From assembly GCF_000350225.1 (NCBI RefSeq), contig NW_005178982.1, forward strand, positions 1 to 64,000: DNA of 64,000 nt, in the 5' to 3' direction. Made by a program: the position numbers and the translations under genes. Origin of the DNA: Chondrus crispus (Eukaryota > Rhodophyta > Florideophyceae > Gigartinales > Gigartinaceae). Below the pieces are notes generated by a model, which saw only the letters and a program-made list of their open reading frames with translations, searched no databases and was not told the DNA's origin. Every line of letters begins with the position of its first letter. The stretch's first letter is position 1. Below, one piece after another: positions 53,555 through 62,368 of the stretch.

Positions 53555-54466
53555 CTAGAGGCTGGGAAAGGCGGCCGTATCGTCGACGTTAGGTGCCATC
53601 GGCACCTTGGGGCCATTGCCATACGACCTGTGGCCGTTGGGCCCGGGCCCATCCTGCCCACGACCTCTTCCATAAGTCCCCCTGTTATCACGCCTGCCAT
53701 CCCTATCCATGCCACGCTCGTACCTGCCACCACGACCCTCGGACCTACCGCCTCTTCCCTCAAACCTTCCTCCCCGAGAATCTCCTCGGCCCCCACGTCC
53801 TTCATATCGAGGCGCATGGGTATCGTTCCTGTATGAACGGTCACCGTCGGCTCTCTGCCGCGAATCGGGATCATGCTGCGCACCTTCACGGTCCCCTCTT
53901 CTGGAGTCATAGCCGCCCCTCCTGAAATCGCCGCCGCGACGCGGTCCCGAGTATTGGCGGCGGTCCGAGGCGGGATCTCTCTTGAAGAAGCTCTGGATCT
54001 CTGCGTTCTTCGCGACGGCGGCATGGGTAGAGTCCTTCAAGGCCTTGTTCTCGTGCTGCTCCTTGACGGGCACGGAGCCCATGAGCGAGTCCTTCGCCGG
54101 GCCATGGGCGGGGTCGTCCTTGTTCAGCAGAGACATGTTCTCGAAGCCGGAGCTGACGCCATCGTTGGGCTTGCGGGCGCCTTTGCTGAGCGACGTGAGC
54201 GAGGAAGACTTCTGCGCCTTCTGTGCGAGGTACTCCTCTAGAGTCAGATCCTTCTCCTTCGGGGTCGGACGGGGCTTGCCTTCGGGATCTGCGGGGTTTG
54301 CGGAGGTCGCGGCATCTGCGTCGGTAGACGGGGCGGCGGTGTCGTCCGCGGTGGCGCGGGCGTCCTGGACGGCTTCGGCGGGCGTTTCGGCGGGGGTGCC
54401 CTTGGACGGGACGGCGAGGTCCGTGGCGTCCTCGACGTCGTCCTGAAGCAAGGCGAAGGAATTCAT
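53555..54466 (-). CDS. SERBP1/HABP4/Stm1-like RGG RNA- and ribosome-binding protein
   Basis: 303 residues from ATG 54464-54466. I chose this Met because MNSFALLQDDVEDATDL matches the usual family start (a short LL.DD.ED motif) and a pyrimidine-rich leader lies directly upstream, although the frame stays open to 54682. After an Ala/Pro/Thr-rich acidic part, DLTLEEYLAQKAQK (about residue 73) is the family's conserved helix. From about 165 to 285 there are many RGG and GRGG repeats (RRGGDFRRGG, YEGRGGRGDSRGGRF), typical arginine-methylated RNA-binding sequence. The protein ends VDDTAAFPSL, the usual DFPSL-type tail. Family members bind ribosomes and mRNA and help preserve idle ribosomes in the cytosol. 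Intronless. Confidence 0.82.
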   Translation of the reverse strand: MNSFALLQDDVEDATDLAVPSKGTPAETPAEAVQDARATADDTAAPSTDADAATSANPADPEGKPRPTPKEKDLTLEEYLAQKAQKSSSLTSLSKGARKPNDGVSSGFENMSLLNKDDPAHGPAKDSLMGSVPVKEQHENKALKDSTHAAVAKNAEIQSFFKRDPASDRRQYSGPRRGGDFRRGGYDSRRGDREGAQHDPDSRQRADGDRSYRNDTHAPRYEGRGGRGDSRGGRFEGRGGRSEGRGGRYERGMDRDGRRDNRGTYGRGRGQDGPGPNGHRSYGNGPKVPMAPNVDDTAAFPSL

Positions 54467-54852
54467 GAGGCGAGGGTGAGACGCGCTCCGAAGGGTGGAG
54501 GGCGGGGGGAAGGTAGGGGGAGGGTGAGGGGAGGGGGGTTGGGGGGGTTGTTGTGAGACGAAGGGAGGCAGCAGATGCTGAGCAGCGACGGGCGGAGAAG
54601 GGAGGCGAGATTTAAGCTTTGGGGCTTGGCGGGACAAGGTGACGACGGCTGCCCACGGACTCGACGACGACCGCCTCAGCAACTACATGATCACCCATTC
54701 AAATCCGTACAAGTGTGTCGTCTCTATTGGATGGTATGCCACTTGGCATGGAAGCAATGGCTGTGTACGAACCAATCAGCACCCGCGGAGGGCCTCCCAC
54801 ATTTCGCAGATTGCCGCGCTTGTGGTCGCAGTGATCCTTGCCTCCGAGATCG

Positions 54853-54903
54853 TCCTCCTCCTCCTCCTCATCCCCATCCCCATCCCCATCCCCATCCCCA
54901 TCT
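54853..54903. repeat. Simple repeats CTC and CCCCAT
   Basis: About five CTC units at 54853-54868, then about six CCCCAT units to 54903, lying between two divergent genes (54466 and 55019). Confidence 0.9.
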
Positions 54904-55018
54904 CCAACGGCCATCCCGCCCTCCTATCGCTCCCGACCTAACCACTCCGACCTAACTACCGTACTCCCCGCTCCTCTCACCCTTCCCCTGGTCGCCTCCC
55001 CCCCTACCCACCTCAGCC

Positions 55019-55654
55019 ATGTCTCCCCACCTCTGCTTCGTCTTTCCTTCGCACGCCGCGGCCCTCTCCCGCCGCCACCGCCCCTGCCCCCCGCCAACCG
55101 CGCGCCAGCCGCCCACGATGCACGCCTCTCCACAGCTGTCGCGCCGCGCCTTCGCCTCCCTCCTAGCCGCGCTGCCACTCTCTGCCGCGCTGCCCGCGCG
55201 CGCAGACAACATCGCCCCCCTGGTCATGCCGTACAAGGACCTGCCCAAGGGCTTTACCATCCTGCGCCCGCGCGAGTGGAACGAGTTCGAGGGCATGCAG
55301 GACTCGTACGACATCAAGTGGCAGGACATCATCCAGCCGCTCGAGTTCATCACCGTCCTCACGTCGCCGCTCCCCAAGGGGAAGACCCTGGCTGACATCG
55401 GCGCCGCAGACGCCCTGGGGAAGAAGCTCGCGAGCAAGCGAGGGGGACAGTTGCTGCACGCCGATGCGAAGGATATCGAGGGCGTCCCGGCGTACGTCTT
55501 CGAGATTAAGAAGGGCGCTAGCCATCAGCTCACCCTGCTAAGTGTCAATAAGCAGAAGCTCTACTCCGTTAATGCTAGCTGCTCGGAAAAGCGCTGGGGG
55601 AGGAGGGAAAAGCTGCTCAGAGGCGTCATCGATTCCTTCCGGCCCAAGCTATAG
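55019..55654 (+). CDS. PsbP-domain protein of the thylakoid lumen
   Basis: 211 residues, intronless. The first 34 residues, rich in Ser, Arg, Pro and Ala, fit a plastid transit peptide. Then comes a twin-arginine lumen signal: SRR at 41-43, hydrophobic AFASLLAALPLSAALP, and cleavage motif ARA before Asp63. The PsbP fold covers about 74-211: PKGFTILRPREWNEFEG, PLEFITVLTSPLPKGKTLADIG, ADALGKKLASKRGG, VPAYVFEIKKG, HQLTLLSVNKQKLYSVNASC, LLRGVIDSFRP. PsbP-family proteins in the lumen assist photosystem II or I assembly and stability. Which subfamily this is cannot be told by eye. If translation began at the Met of residue 34 the transit peptide would be lost, so 55019 is the better start. A pyrimidine-rich leader precedes it. 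Confidence 0.88.
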   Translation: MSPHLCFVFPSHAAALSRRHRPCPPPTARQPPTMHASPQLSRRAFASLLAALPLSAALPARADNIAPLVMPYKDLPKGFTILRPREWNEFEGMQDSYDIKWQDIIQPLEFITVLTSPLPKGKTLADIGAADALGKKLASKRGGQLLHADAKDIEGVPAYVFEIKKGASHQLTLLSVNKQKLYSVNASCSEKRWGRREKLLRGVIDSFRPKL

Positions 55655-56100
55655 GGCCGTCGACGCTGCTTTCGTTGCTACTTGCCTGTTTCTTGTGACC
55701 GCCACTTTTAACATCCTGTCTCATTACTCATGTTTTGTCCGCCCCTCGGCCCCCCGCGTGGCCAATGCCCAGCATCTGGATAGCCCGGATTTCGCTGCAA
55801 TAAACAACTACTCCACCATCACCAACCTCATAACCCGCGCCTGCGATACTACGTGTAGGACGTCTGCCTTGTAACACACACCGCGTCGAGCTCCAAAAAC
55901 GTCGCCACGTCTCTCCCAAAAACATAAATTTACGACGGCATTACGCCCATCTCTCGCAAATTACCCTTCCCGATCGACGAAGCGTATGCACAAACGCTGT
56001 TTCCGCAATCCATCCCGACACCCAGTGCGGATCCATCGCAACCAGGGCCGACCAGATGCTCCACCCGTCCGCCAGAACACGTGTTCGCCTCGCCTCACTA
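55655..56100. other. Convergent 3' flanks, no gene seen
   Basis: About 450 bases between the stop of the PsbP-like gene and the stop of the Mic10-like gene, with a CAATAAA motif at 55798-55804. No coding is seen. Confidence 0.5.
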
Positions 56101-56454
56101 CTAGATCTTGCCCTCGGCCGGCGCCTCTTGCGGCGCGAGATCCTCGAAGTCGCGCTTGGCCTCGGCGTACGTGATGCCGACGCCGATGCCCGAGCCCAGG
56201 CCGAGGATGGCCGAGCGGATGCCCACGCCGCCTGCGGTAGCGATTGTGGTGCAAGGTAAGGACCGCGTGTGGAATGTTAGCGCGTCGTTTCGGAGAGCTG
56301 CGTGTGGCGCATGCGCGGATCGAGGATCGCTCCACTTACGGAAAAGTAGGGCGGCGACTACGCCGCCCGCAATGGCGCCGTACGCTGTGCGCTTGATGCC
56401 CTTCTCCAAGGCCGTGTCCCACTTCTCGGCGACTTTGAGCTCGCTGGTCGTCAT
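56101..56454 (-). CDS. Mic10-like MICOS subunit, one intron
   Basis: Exon 1 is 56454-56340 and exon 2 is 56231-56101, together 81 codons. The intron 56339-56232 (108 nt) starts GTAAGT, ends CGCAG and has a CTAAC branch motif about 40 bases before its end. Splicing joins LLFR directly to GVGIRSAILGLGSG and removes an open but atypical insert. The product starts MTTSELKVAEKWDTALEKG, then has two hydrophobic segments with glycine motifs (GAIAGGVVAALLF and GLGSGIGVGITYAEA), the paired GxxxG-type membrane hairpin of Mic10. Mic10 bends the mitochondrial inner membrane at crista junctions. This is the only convincing intron in the host genes of the window. Confidence 0.82.
   Translation of the reverse strand: MTTSELKVAEKWDTALEKGIKRTAYGAIAGGVVAALLFRKWSDPRSAHAPHAALRNDALTFHTRSLPCTTIATAGGVGIRSAILGLGSGIGVGITYAEAKRDFEDLAPQEAPAEGKI
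56232..56339 (-). other. Spliceosomal intron of the Mic10-like gene
   Basis: 5' GTAAGT, branch motif CTAAC, 3' CGCAG, 108 nt, splitting an Arg codon after its first base. The frame happens to stay open through it, so a simple ORF reading would include 36 false residues. Confidence 0.8.
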
Positions 56455-56700
56455 GGTGCTTGTGGCTGGTAGCTGAAGGGAGGGGGCTGGTGGGGAGGAA
56501 AGGCGAGGGGAAGCGAGGATGCAGTGAGGGGCAGGCGCAGTCGTGCCGCACGGATCGTCGCCCTAAAAAGTCTAAAAAGATTGTCTGGAAAACCTCGATT
56601 TTTGATCACTCGGTACATGTCTATTTTCCAAACGTGTCCTCCTGCCTGCCCGCAGGAGAGCCAGCCCCCACCGTCACCTCTCTTTCAACCGTCCCCAGCC

Positions 56701-57183
56701 ATGCCTTCCAGCACTCGCCCTCCCCGTCACCCACCCGCGGCCGTCTCTACGCTACGCGCCCCCCTTCCCGACGAGCTCGACCCCGTTATCAACCTCGAGT
56801 CCGCGTTCCACTCGGAAGGCGCGACCTCCGCCTTCTCCTCGGGCGCGTCACTCGGCACATCCTCCGGGCATTCGATGGGCTGGCGCGCCGGCGTCGCTCT
56901 GACCTCCGAACTCGAATTCTACCGCGGCGCAGCAACGGCCCTGCTTTCCTTGCGTGACGCCTTTGCAGACCGCGTCCCCGCCAAGGCAGAAACCTCCGCC
57001 CGCAGGCTGCTCGCTACCGCGGAAGGCGTCCACCTCGCCTCGCAAGGCAATGACAAGACCGTCGACATGGACATGCACAAGGACCAGCTGCGCAGGCACT
57101 TCCGCCAGATGACTGCATTCGCTGGGCTGCCGAACGTGCGATTCGAACTGAACACCTCGAAAATGTCTGAGCTTGACTTTTGA
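56701..57183 (+). CDS. Lto1/ORAOV1-like deca-GX3 protein
   Basis: 160 residues from ATG 56701. The frame is open further upstream, but this ATG follows a pyrimidine-rich leader and gives the right N-terminus. Residues about 30-75 carry glycines at four-residue steps: EGATSAFSSGASLGTSSGHSMGWRAGVALTSELEFYRGAA, read here in parts as EGATSAF, SSGASLG, TSSGHSMG, WRAGVAL. This is the deca-GX3 motif of Lto1 and Yae1. In yeast the Lto1-Yae1 pair recruits the cytosolic iron-sulphur machinery to the ribosome-recycling ATPase Rli1/ABCE1. The C-terminal half is helical and ends with NVRFELNTSKMSELDF. Intronless. It converges with the gene at 57216 with only 32 bases between stops. Confidence 0.72.
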   Translation: MPSSTRPPRHPPAAVSTLRAPLPDELDPVINLESAFHSEGATSAFSSGASLGTSSGHSMGWRAGVALTSELEFYRGAATALLSLRDAFADRVPAKAETSARRLLATAEGVHLASQGNDKTVDMDMHKDQLRRHFRQMTAFAGLPNVRFELNTSKMSELDF

Positions 57184-57215
57184 TTCCTTGCCTCTCACCT
57201 CTGTGACGCACGCTC

Positions 57216-57770
57216 CTAGCGCCGTCCCTTCGCGCGGGCGCGGTTCCGTCTCTTGGCCGCGGCGCGCCTTCTCTCGAACTGATCGTCTGGTGACTCGCTC
57301 TCATCGCCGTCGTTTTCCACAAAGCCCTCGTCCATGATCTGGTTATCCTGTTCCTCGCGCTCGTCTTCGAGGCGCTTGAGCTCCTCCTTCGCACGCTCTG
57401 CCTTCTCGGCGAGCTTAGCCAGCTTGTCAGACGCCTCGACGTACCGCGCGTCGCGGTCGGCGTCAGCGGCCGCCATGGCGGCCGCCGTGGCGTCCGCCAC
57501 CGGTCGCGGCGGGAGCAGAGTGCGCGGCAAGCTGCCGTGTGAGGCGCGGTGGTGAAGCGCGTGAACGAGGGAGGGAGAGGGCGCGGCGTCGTCTCCTGGG
57601 GAGGCGGAGAGATGCTGCCCCAAGGCGAGGAGACGCGCGCGGTACGGAGACAGCTGCTCACGACGCTTCGGCTTGCGTATCCGAGGCGTGACCGCCGCTA
57701 CGTGCAAGCGACATCGGCAGATTGGGAGAGACGTGTACGGGCAGGAGAGGTGGAAGGGTTGCGCCCGCAT
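57216..57770 (-). CDS. Coiled-coil protein of unknown function
   Basis: 184 codons from ATG 57768-57770, after a pyrimidine-rich stretch on the coding strand. The first 45 residues are basic and lack acidic residues (RCRLHVAAVTPRIRKPKRRE), which could be an organelle presequence. Residues about 97-145 form a strong coiled coil (YVEASDKLAKLAEKAERAKE, ELKRLEDEREEQDNQ), then an acidic segment and a basic tail RRRAAAKRRNRARAKGRR. No family is recognised. A shorter form starting at the internal Met near residue 96 is possible. Confidence 0.55.
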   Translation of the reverse strand: MRAQPFHLSCPYTSLPICRCRLHVAAVTPRIRKPKRREQLSPYRARLLALGQHLSASPGDDAAPSPSLVHALHHRASHGSLPRTLLPPRPVADATAAAMAAADADRDARYVEASDKLAKLAEKAERAKEELKRLEDEREEQDNQIMDEGFVENDGDESESPDDQFERRRAAAKRRNRARAKGRR

Positions 57771-58009
57771 GTTGTGGTGGTTTAGAGAAGATGTTGGGGT
57801 TGCGTACCGGGTGCAGGGTGAGGAAGCATCGGATGAAGCGGAATGCTGCCGGCAGGAAATTTGGGGCAGCCAGTGGGAGGGCGGGGTGGGCGGGCTGGTA
57901 ATGATTACAGTGCCTCCTACGATATAGTGCTATAGCGTGACATACCTCTAGCTATGGCACTATTGGGCGGATGGCACTATATAAAGGAGGCTCAAATACA
58001 TATACTGTA

Positions 58010-59585
58010 CAGTGGTGGCAAAAACTATAGGACAGTAGGCATTTTCCGGTCGCAGGACCTGGATTTTTAAGTACACACCAAGAGCATTGCTGTACGGCGA
58101 GCACTGAGCACGGGGAGCCCTAATTTTTAAACAGAATTGCAAGAAAACAAGCGGTTGTGAAGATACTGACTCAAACGTGGAAAACACCCGGCAAAAACTA
58201 TAGGTACACTTCAATGCAATGAGGCGTTGAAGGAACAAAAGTGCTCACACACGTGAACTCAATAGTCTATCTTCTTCCCTTTGGCGAGGACTACATCCAC
58301 ACACCGCTTGCGCATCGATTGCGTCAAACGCTGTAGTGTGTCAGTCGTAATTCCATTCCAGGCCTCCAGGATGCACGCCGTTAGGGATTGGACATCGCCA
58401 AATTGCCTCTGGTTCTCGTACACCCGTCTAACGAGTATACCCCTTAGGTTCTCAATCGGGTTGAGGTCGGGCGAATATGCAGGCCAATCCAGGAGCGAAA
58501 CAAAGTTGTCATAAAGCCAATCTTTGGCCAGCCTAGAACGATGACAGGGTGCTCTGTATTGCATAAAAGTCTATGTAACTGGTAGATCTTCTGAAAAGGG
58601 AACGAAGTATTCTTGCAAAGTTTGCACGTACTTCTGTCCGTCCTGTGAGCCAACCAAAAACGCAAGCTCGGACCTCATCTGACCGGCAAAACACGCCCAC
58701 ACCATGACACTCTGACCGCCGCTGTGCCTTTTGGAAAACCATTACTTCTCTTTCCTCAGATCATGCCACTTGTATGCAAGCCTATCTGGACCGTCCAGAT
58801 TGAACTTTTTCTTGTCCGACCACACCACAGTGCCCCACCTTTCAGATGACCGAGTCATTCGTTCCATTGCCCAGGCGACCCTACATTTTTCATGTCGTTC
58901 ATGCATTTCTGGTGTCCTTGCCACCCGTTTATACCGTAAATGAACGTTGTCTTGCAGTAGTTGACGGACGCGACGAGGCTTCACTGTCAATTACAGGGCT
59001 TTGACAATGCCGGTGGAGCTGAGAATACCCTTCGCAGCTCCCTGTTAATCCTTTTTTTGTCGGCCTCCGACAGCTTACACGGCCTTCCACCACCATTTAT
59101 TCGATTGTAGCCGGCCTGGTCCGGTAGCAACGTGCTGACAACGTTTCGAGACCTCCCTAACTCCTCTGCAATATGCGAAACAGGCCAACAGTTGGCCTCA
59201 TAGGCCACTATCTGGCCCTTTTCGAACGTGGAGAGGCGAGATTTCCAGGCATTTTGTGCAGGAGGGAACTTTTTTCTTATGAACTTTGTGTCCATCACGC
59301 CTTTCTATCTTGTTCATGCTACCATTTGCCAAAGTTTCGCGGGAACAGCGTTTCTGGTTCCCGCCATGAATGGTTATGCATTGATTTGTACCTATAGTTT
59401 TTGCCGGGTGTTTTCCACGTTTGAGCCAATATCTTCACAACCGCTTGTTTTCTTGCAATTCTGTTTAAACGTTTGGGCTCCCCGTGCTCAGTGCTCGCCG
59501 TACAGCAATGTTCTTGGTGTGTACTTAAAAATCCAGGTCCTGCGACCGGAAAATGCCTACTGTCCTATAGTTTTTGCCACCACTG
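58010..59585. mobile_element. Tc1/mariner element with 209-bp terminal inverted repeats
   Basis: CAGTGGTGGCAAAAACTATAGG at the left end (read from 58010) returns inverted at the right end (to 59585). The similarity continues for 209 bases on each side (58010-58218 and 59377-59585) with few differences. TA flanks both ends (58008-58009 and 59586-59587), the usual Tc1/mariner target duplication. The long inverted repeats are unusual beside the short ones of most mariner elements. The transposase inside is broken. Confidence 0.92.
58259..59298 (-). pseudogene. Tc1/mariner transposase, degenerate
   Basis: Frames on the minus strand give, in order: STFEKGQIVAYEANCWPVSH with a helix-turn-helix (59298-58987), RRVRQLLQDN..LRYKRVARTPEMHERH and VVWSDKKKFNLDGPDRLAYKWHDL (first Asp; 58990-58742), and a shifted segment. 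The last frame (58564-58259) has MQYRAPCHRSRLAKDWLYDNF and YSPDLNPIENLRGILVRR (third acidic residue) and ends at TAG 58259. The second catalytic Asp (normally QDNAPCH) has become Tyr, and there are at least two frameshifts. Confidence 0.88.
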
Positions 59586-59826
59586 TATTTGGGGACAAAG
59601 CACACTGCTAACACAAATGGTGTATTACGCTTGATAAAATTGGGCAACTATTCTGCAAATGTACTGTAAAGAAAAAGTATGATACATTGCAGAATTCTGC
59701 AACGTTTTGGTTCAGAAAATGATTTACGCTACGCCTGCAATACTATAATGTGGGAGTATTACATTTTTGTCTCCACACGCACACGAGAGTCGACCAACCG
59801 CACCATCGACCTGAGCACAATCAGAC

Positions 59827-61008
59827 ATGACCAAGAGGCGCGGATCACAACGGCGACACACCAAAGTCGCCAGCAGACAAAGAGTATCTAGATGGAGACA
59901 AATTACGCTAACGCTTCTTTTGAGGAGATCGCAGCTGGCAAACGTGCCTTTGGAGCGTCTCCGTCTATCTCTTGCAGCATACTTGGGTGCTAGATTGGAC
60001 TACAGCACTCATTTGCGACGAACGCGAACTATATTCCTTTCCAACTACACCTTTAACTTCAATTCATTCACAGACACAGACTGCATTTTTAATTTTCGCT
60101 TCGCGAAGCAAGACATCAGCCGTGTAGTGAGAGCGTTAGCATGGCCTACGACAAAAACGCACACAAAAAGGATTTGTTACTACGCTTCTCTCATTCTTGT
60201 CACGTGCGTGGTATTACGTCGTATGGCAAGCCCTTGGCACTGGCGCGATGTGGAATTGCAGTTTAGAAAGCACGCTTCCCAGTTGTGCGAATTATTTTGG
60301 GAGGGCGTAGAGGCGTTTCTTTCGGCAAGGTTGTCTCTTTTAACAAGTAATCTTTCATCAAGTTATATACATCAAAAAGCACAGTTTTTTGCTACCTCTG
60401 TCGCGGAAAAGCCTGGATGGCTGCCCAATTGTATTGGATTTATAGATGGAACAGTACTTAAGATCGCAAGACCGACCGATAACGGTCTCCAAAATGTGGC
60501 GTAATACGGGCATAAGTGTGCTCATGCTCTAAAATTTCAACCAGTGACAACCCCCGATGGCATGTTTCTGCACTGCTATGGCCCTCTAGAGGGACGTCGT
60601 CATGATTGGACACTCCATTCACGGTCGGATCTCGACACGCAGCTTGAAGAATGTTTATTTGTTGATGGCGTACAGTACTGCATATATGGCGATAGTGGGT
60701 ACAATTGGAGGGAGTATATGGAAGTACCATTCCAAGGTGCACACTTAAGTGCAGATGCGCGAGCTTTTAATACTTCCATGGCCACCAGCAGAGTTACGGT
60801 TGAATGGATGTTTAAAGAAATCAAACTGTTTTGGACGTTGATGGACTTCAAGAGAAAGCTACGTGTCCAGCAGGCACCCGTGGCCTCTCTATACTTTTCG
60901 GGGGTGCTTTTGAGCAACATAAGGAATTGCTTGTACAGGAATGAAACGTCAATTTATTTTAAGTGCAAACCCCCGTCGCTCGAAGAGTTCTTGGGTTGGC
61001 GGGAGTAG
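59827..61008 (+). pseudogene. PIF/Harbinger transposase with a single premature stop
   Basis: One frame runs from ATG 59827 to TAG 61006-61008 and is broken only by TAA at 60502-60504, where the family usually has Gln (a CAA-to-TAA change). The real start may be later, since family-like sequence is clear from about 60220: RMASPWHWRDVELQFRKH, LCELFWEGVEAFL. The catalytic residues are all present: Asp in GFIDGTVLKIARP, Asp in YGPLEGRRHDWTLH, Glu in VTVEWMFKEIKLF. The tail KRKLRVQQAPVASLYFSGVL, PPSLEEFLGW is complete. Transposases of this group cut and paste the element with help from the Myb-like partner encoded at 61469-62368. Confidence 0.88.
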
Positions 61009-61468
61009 GGAGCTATGAGACAGAGCCCGACCGGAGATTGCGGAAACCAGGTGGGAGTCGCTTAAAAAAACCGACGTGACCGACGATGCCGGCGATAGGA
61101 TACCCGCCTGTGCGACGAGGTCGTGGTCGCTGTGAAAGCCAATGGGGGTCTCAACGGCGGCTAAAGTGGACAGCCAGAGTGACGAGGTACCGGTCACTGT
61201 AAAACCCGGCGGGGCGATGATCAGGCCGGGGGTACGACGTCGATCAGTTCGCAGGCGGCCGTAACATGGTAAGAAGGAAAAGATAGTGGAACGACGAAGG
61301 CGCGGAGCACGGGGAAGGGTTAGAAGGGTCTGGGGGCGGACGTGTGTATTTGGTCGGCAGGCTCGGGCGAAGAAATTGGGAGTTTTGGCGACGTCAGGCT
61401 GTTGATTTAAAGAAAAGGGTTGTGGAGGCGTGCCGCGGCCAGCGATTGAGAGGCGCTCAGAGTACTGT

Positions 61469-62368
61469 CTAGCGCTGCCTGAAGGCTTCCATCATCAGCT
61501 TAAATTTTTCAAGCTCGAGCTTGTTAGCTTCTTCCCGTTCTTTGCGCCGCTCCTCCCTATCCTTCTCGCGCCGTTCTACGTCGCTGGCCAAGCGGCGTTC
61601 TTCAAATGCTATACGATCCTCGTTGCTTTTCTGCAGCGCCGCCGTAAATCCTGCGATATCGTCATCGAAAGGGTCAGGTGTCCCCTCGCTGCGCTTGCGC
61701 TTGGACGAGCGCTTCTTCGGTGTAGCACGTGGGTCCGAGCTGTCGCCCTCGATGCCTTCTAATTCGGCATCGGAGGAGCTCGCAGGCTTTTCACGGCGCA
61801 TAGCCTTTGCGCGCACAATCCCACCAAGACGTTCTTTCTCTGCTTCTCTTTCCTGGGCTGCTTTGCGCGAAGCAGTTTTGCTGTTAAGCAGGTCCTGACG
61901 TTCCTCCTTCATGGAGCTTAAAAGCTCCTCCATTTCGCCTAAGTCGCCGCCAACCCCGCTCATCAACCCGTCTATCTTGTCATGCTCATCGAATCGAGCT
62001 TGAATGCGCTTGTACCTATCCTGGACGCTTTTCCAAGTCACAGTACAGGTTAAGCGTCGGGTAGCATTTGCTTTCTTTGCAGCGGTCTCGAAGCGCTCCT
62101 CAGTGGCGCCGTTAGGTGCAACGTGGGCTCTTGCCGCAGGAACTTCTCGTACTAACACTAGGTCGTCGTCCGGAGTGAACTTCGGCCGACGACCTGTGCG
62201 CGCATCTGCGAAACAGTTTGAACGGGGCGTTGCGTCCAAAGTGTTCGACTCAGGCGCAGAAAGAGGAGATGCTACAACCTCTGGAGTGGAAGCATTTGGG
62301 CTAGGCGGGACTAAGTGTGGTATAAACCCGTGCCACTGTAGTACCCTTTTCGCGCTACTCGTGTACAC
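61469..62368 (-). CDS. Myb/SANT-like accessory protein of the Harbinger element
   Basis: 299 codons, unbroken. Residues about 55-130 form the trihelix Myb/SANT-like domain: RRPKFTPDDDLVLVREVPAA, APNGATEERFETAAKKANAT, VTWKSVQDRYKRIQARFDE. It is followed by GVGGDLGEMEELLSSMKEE, a basic region RKAAQEREAEKER, a Ser/Lys patch TPKKRSSKRKRS (probable nuclear signal) and a long C-terminal coiled coil (DVERREKDREERRKEREEA). In Harbinger elements this protein binds near the element ends and brings the transposase into the nucleus. Its 3' end faces that of the transposase, 460 bases away. It is the only undamaged coding gene of a DNA transposon in the window and could act in trans for related copies. 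Confidence 0.82.
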   Translation of the reverse strand: MYTSSAKRVLQWHGFIPHLVPPSPNASTPEVVASPLSAPESNTLDATPRSNCFADARTGRRPKFTPDDDLVLVREVPAARAHVAPNGATEERFETAAKKANATRRLTCTVTWKSVQDRYKRIQARFDEHDKIDGLMSGVGGDLGEMEELLSSMKEERQDLLNSKTASRKAAQEREAEKERLGGIVRAKAMRREKPASSSDAELEGIEGDSSDPRATPKKRSSKRKRSEGTPDPFDDDIAGFTAALQKSNEDRIAFEERRLASDVERREKDREERRKEREEANKLELEKFKLMMEAFRQR

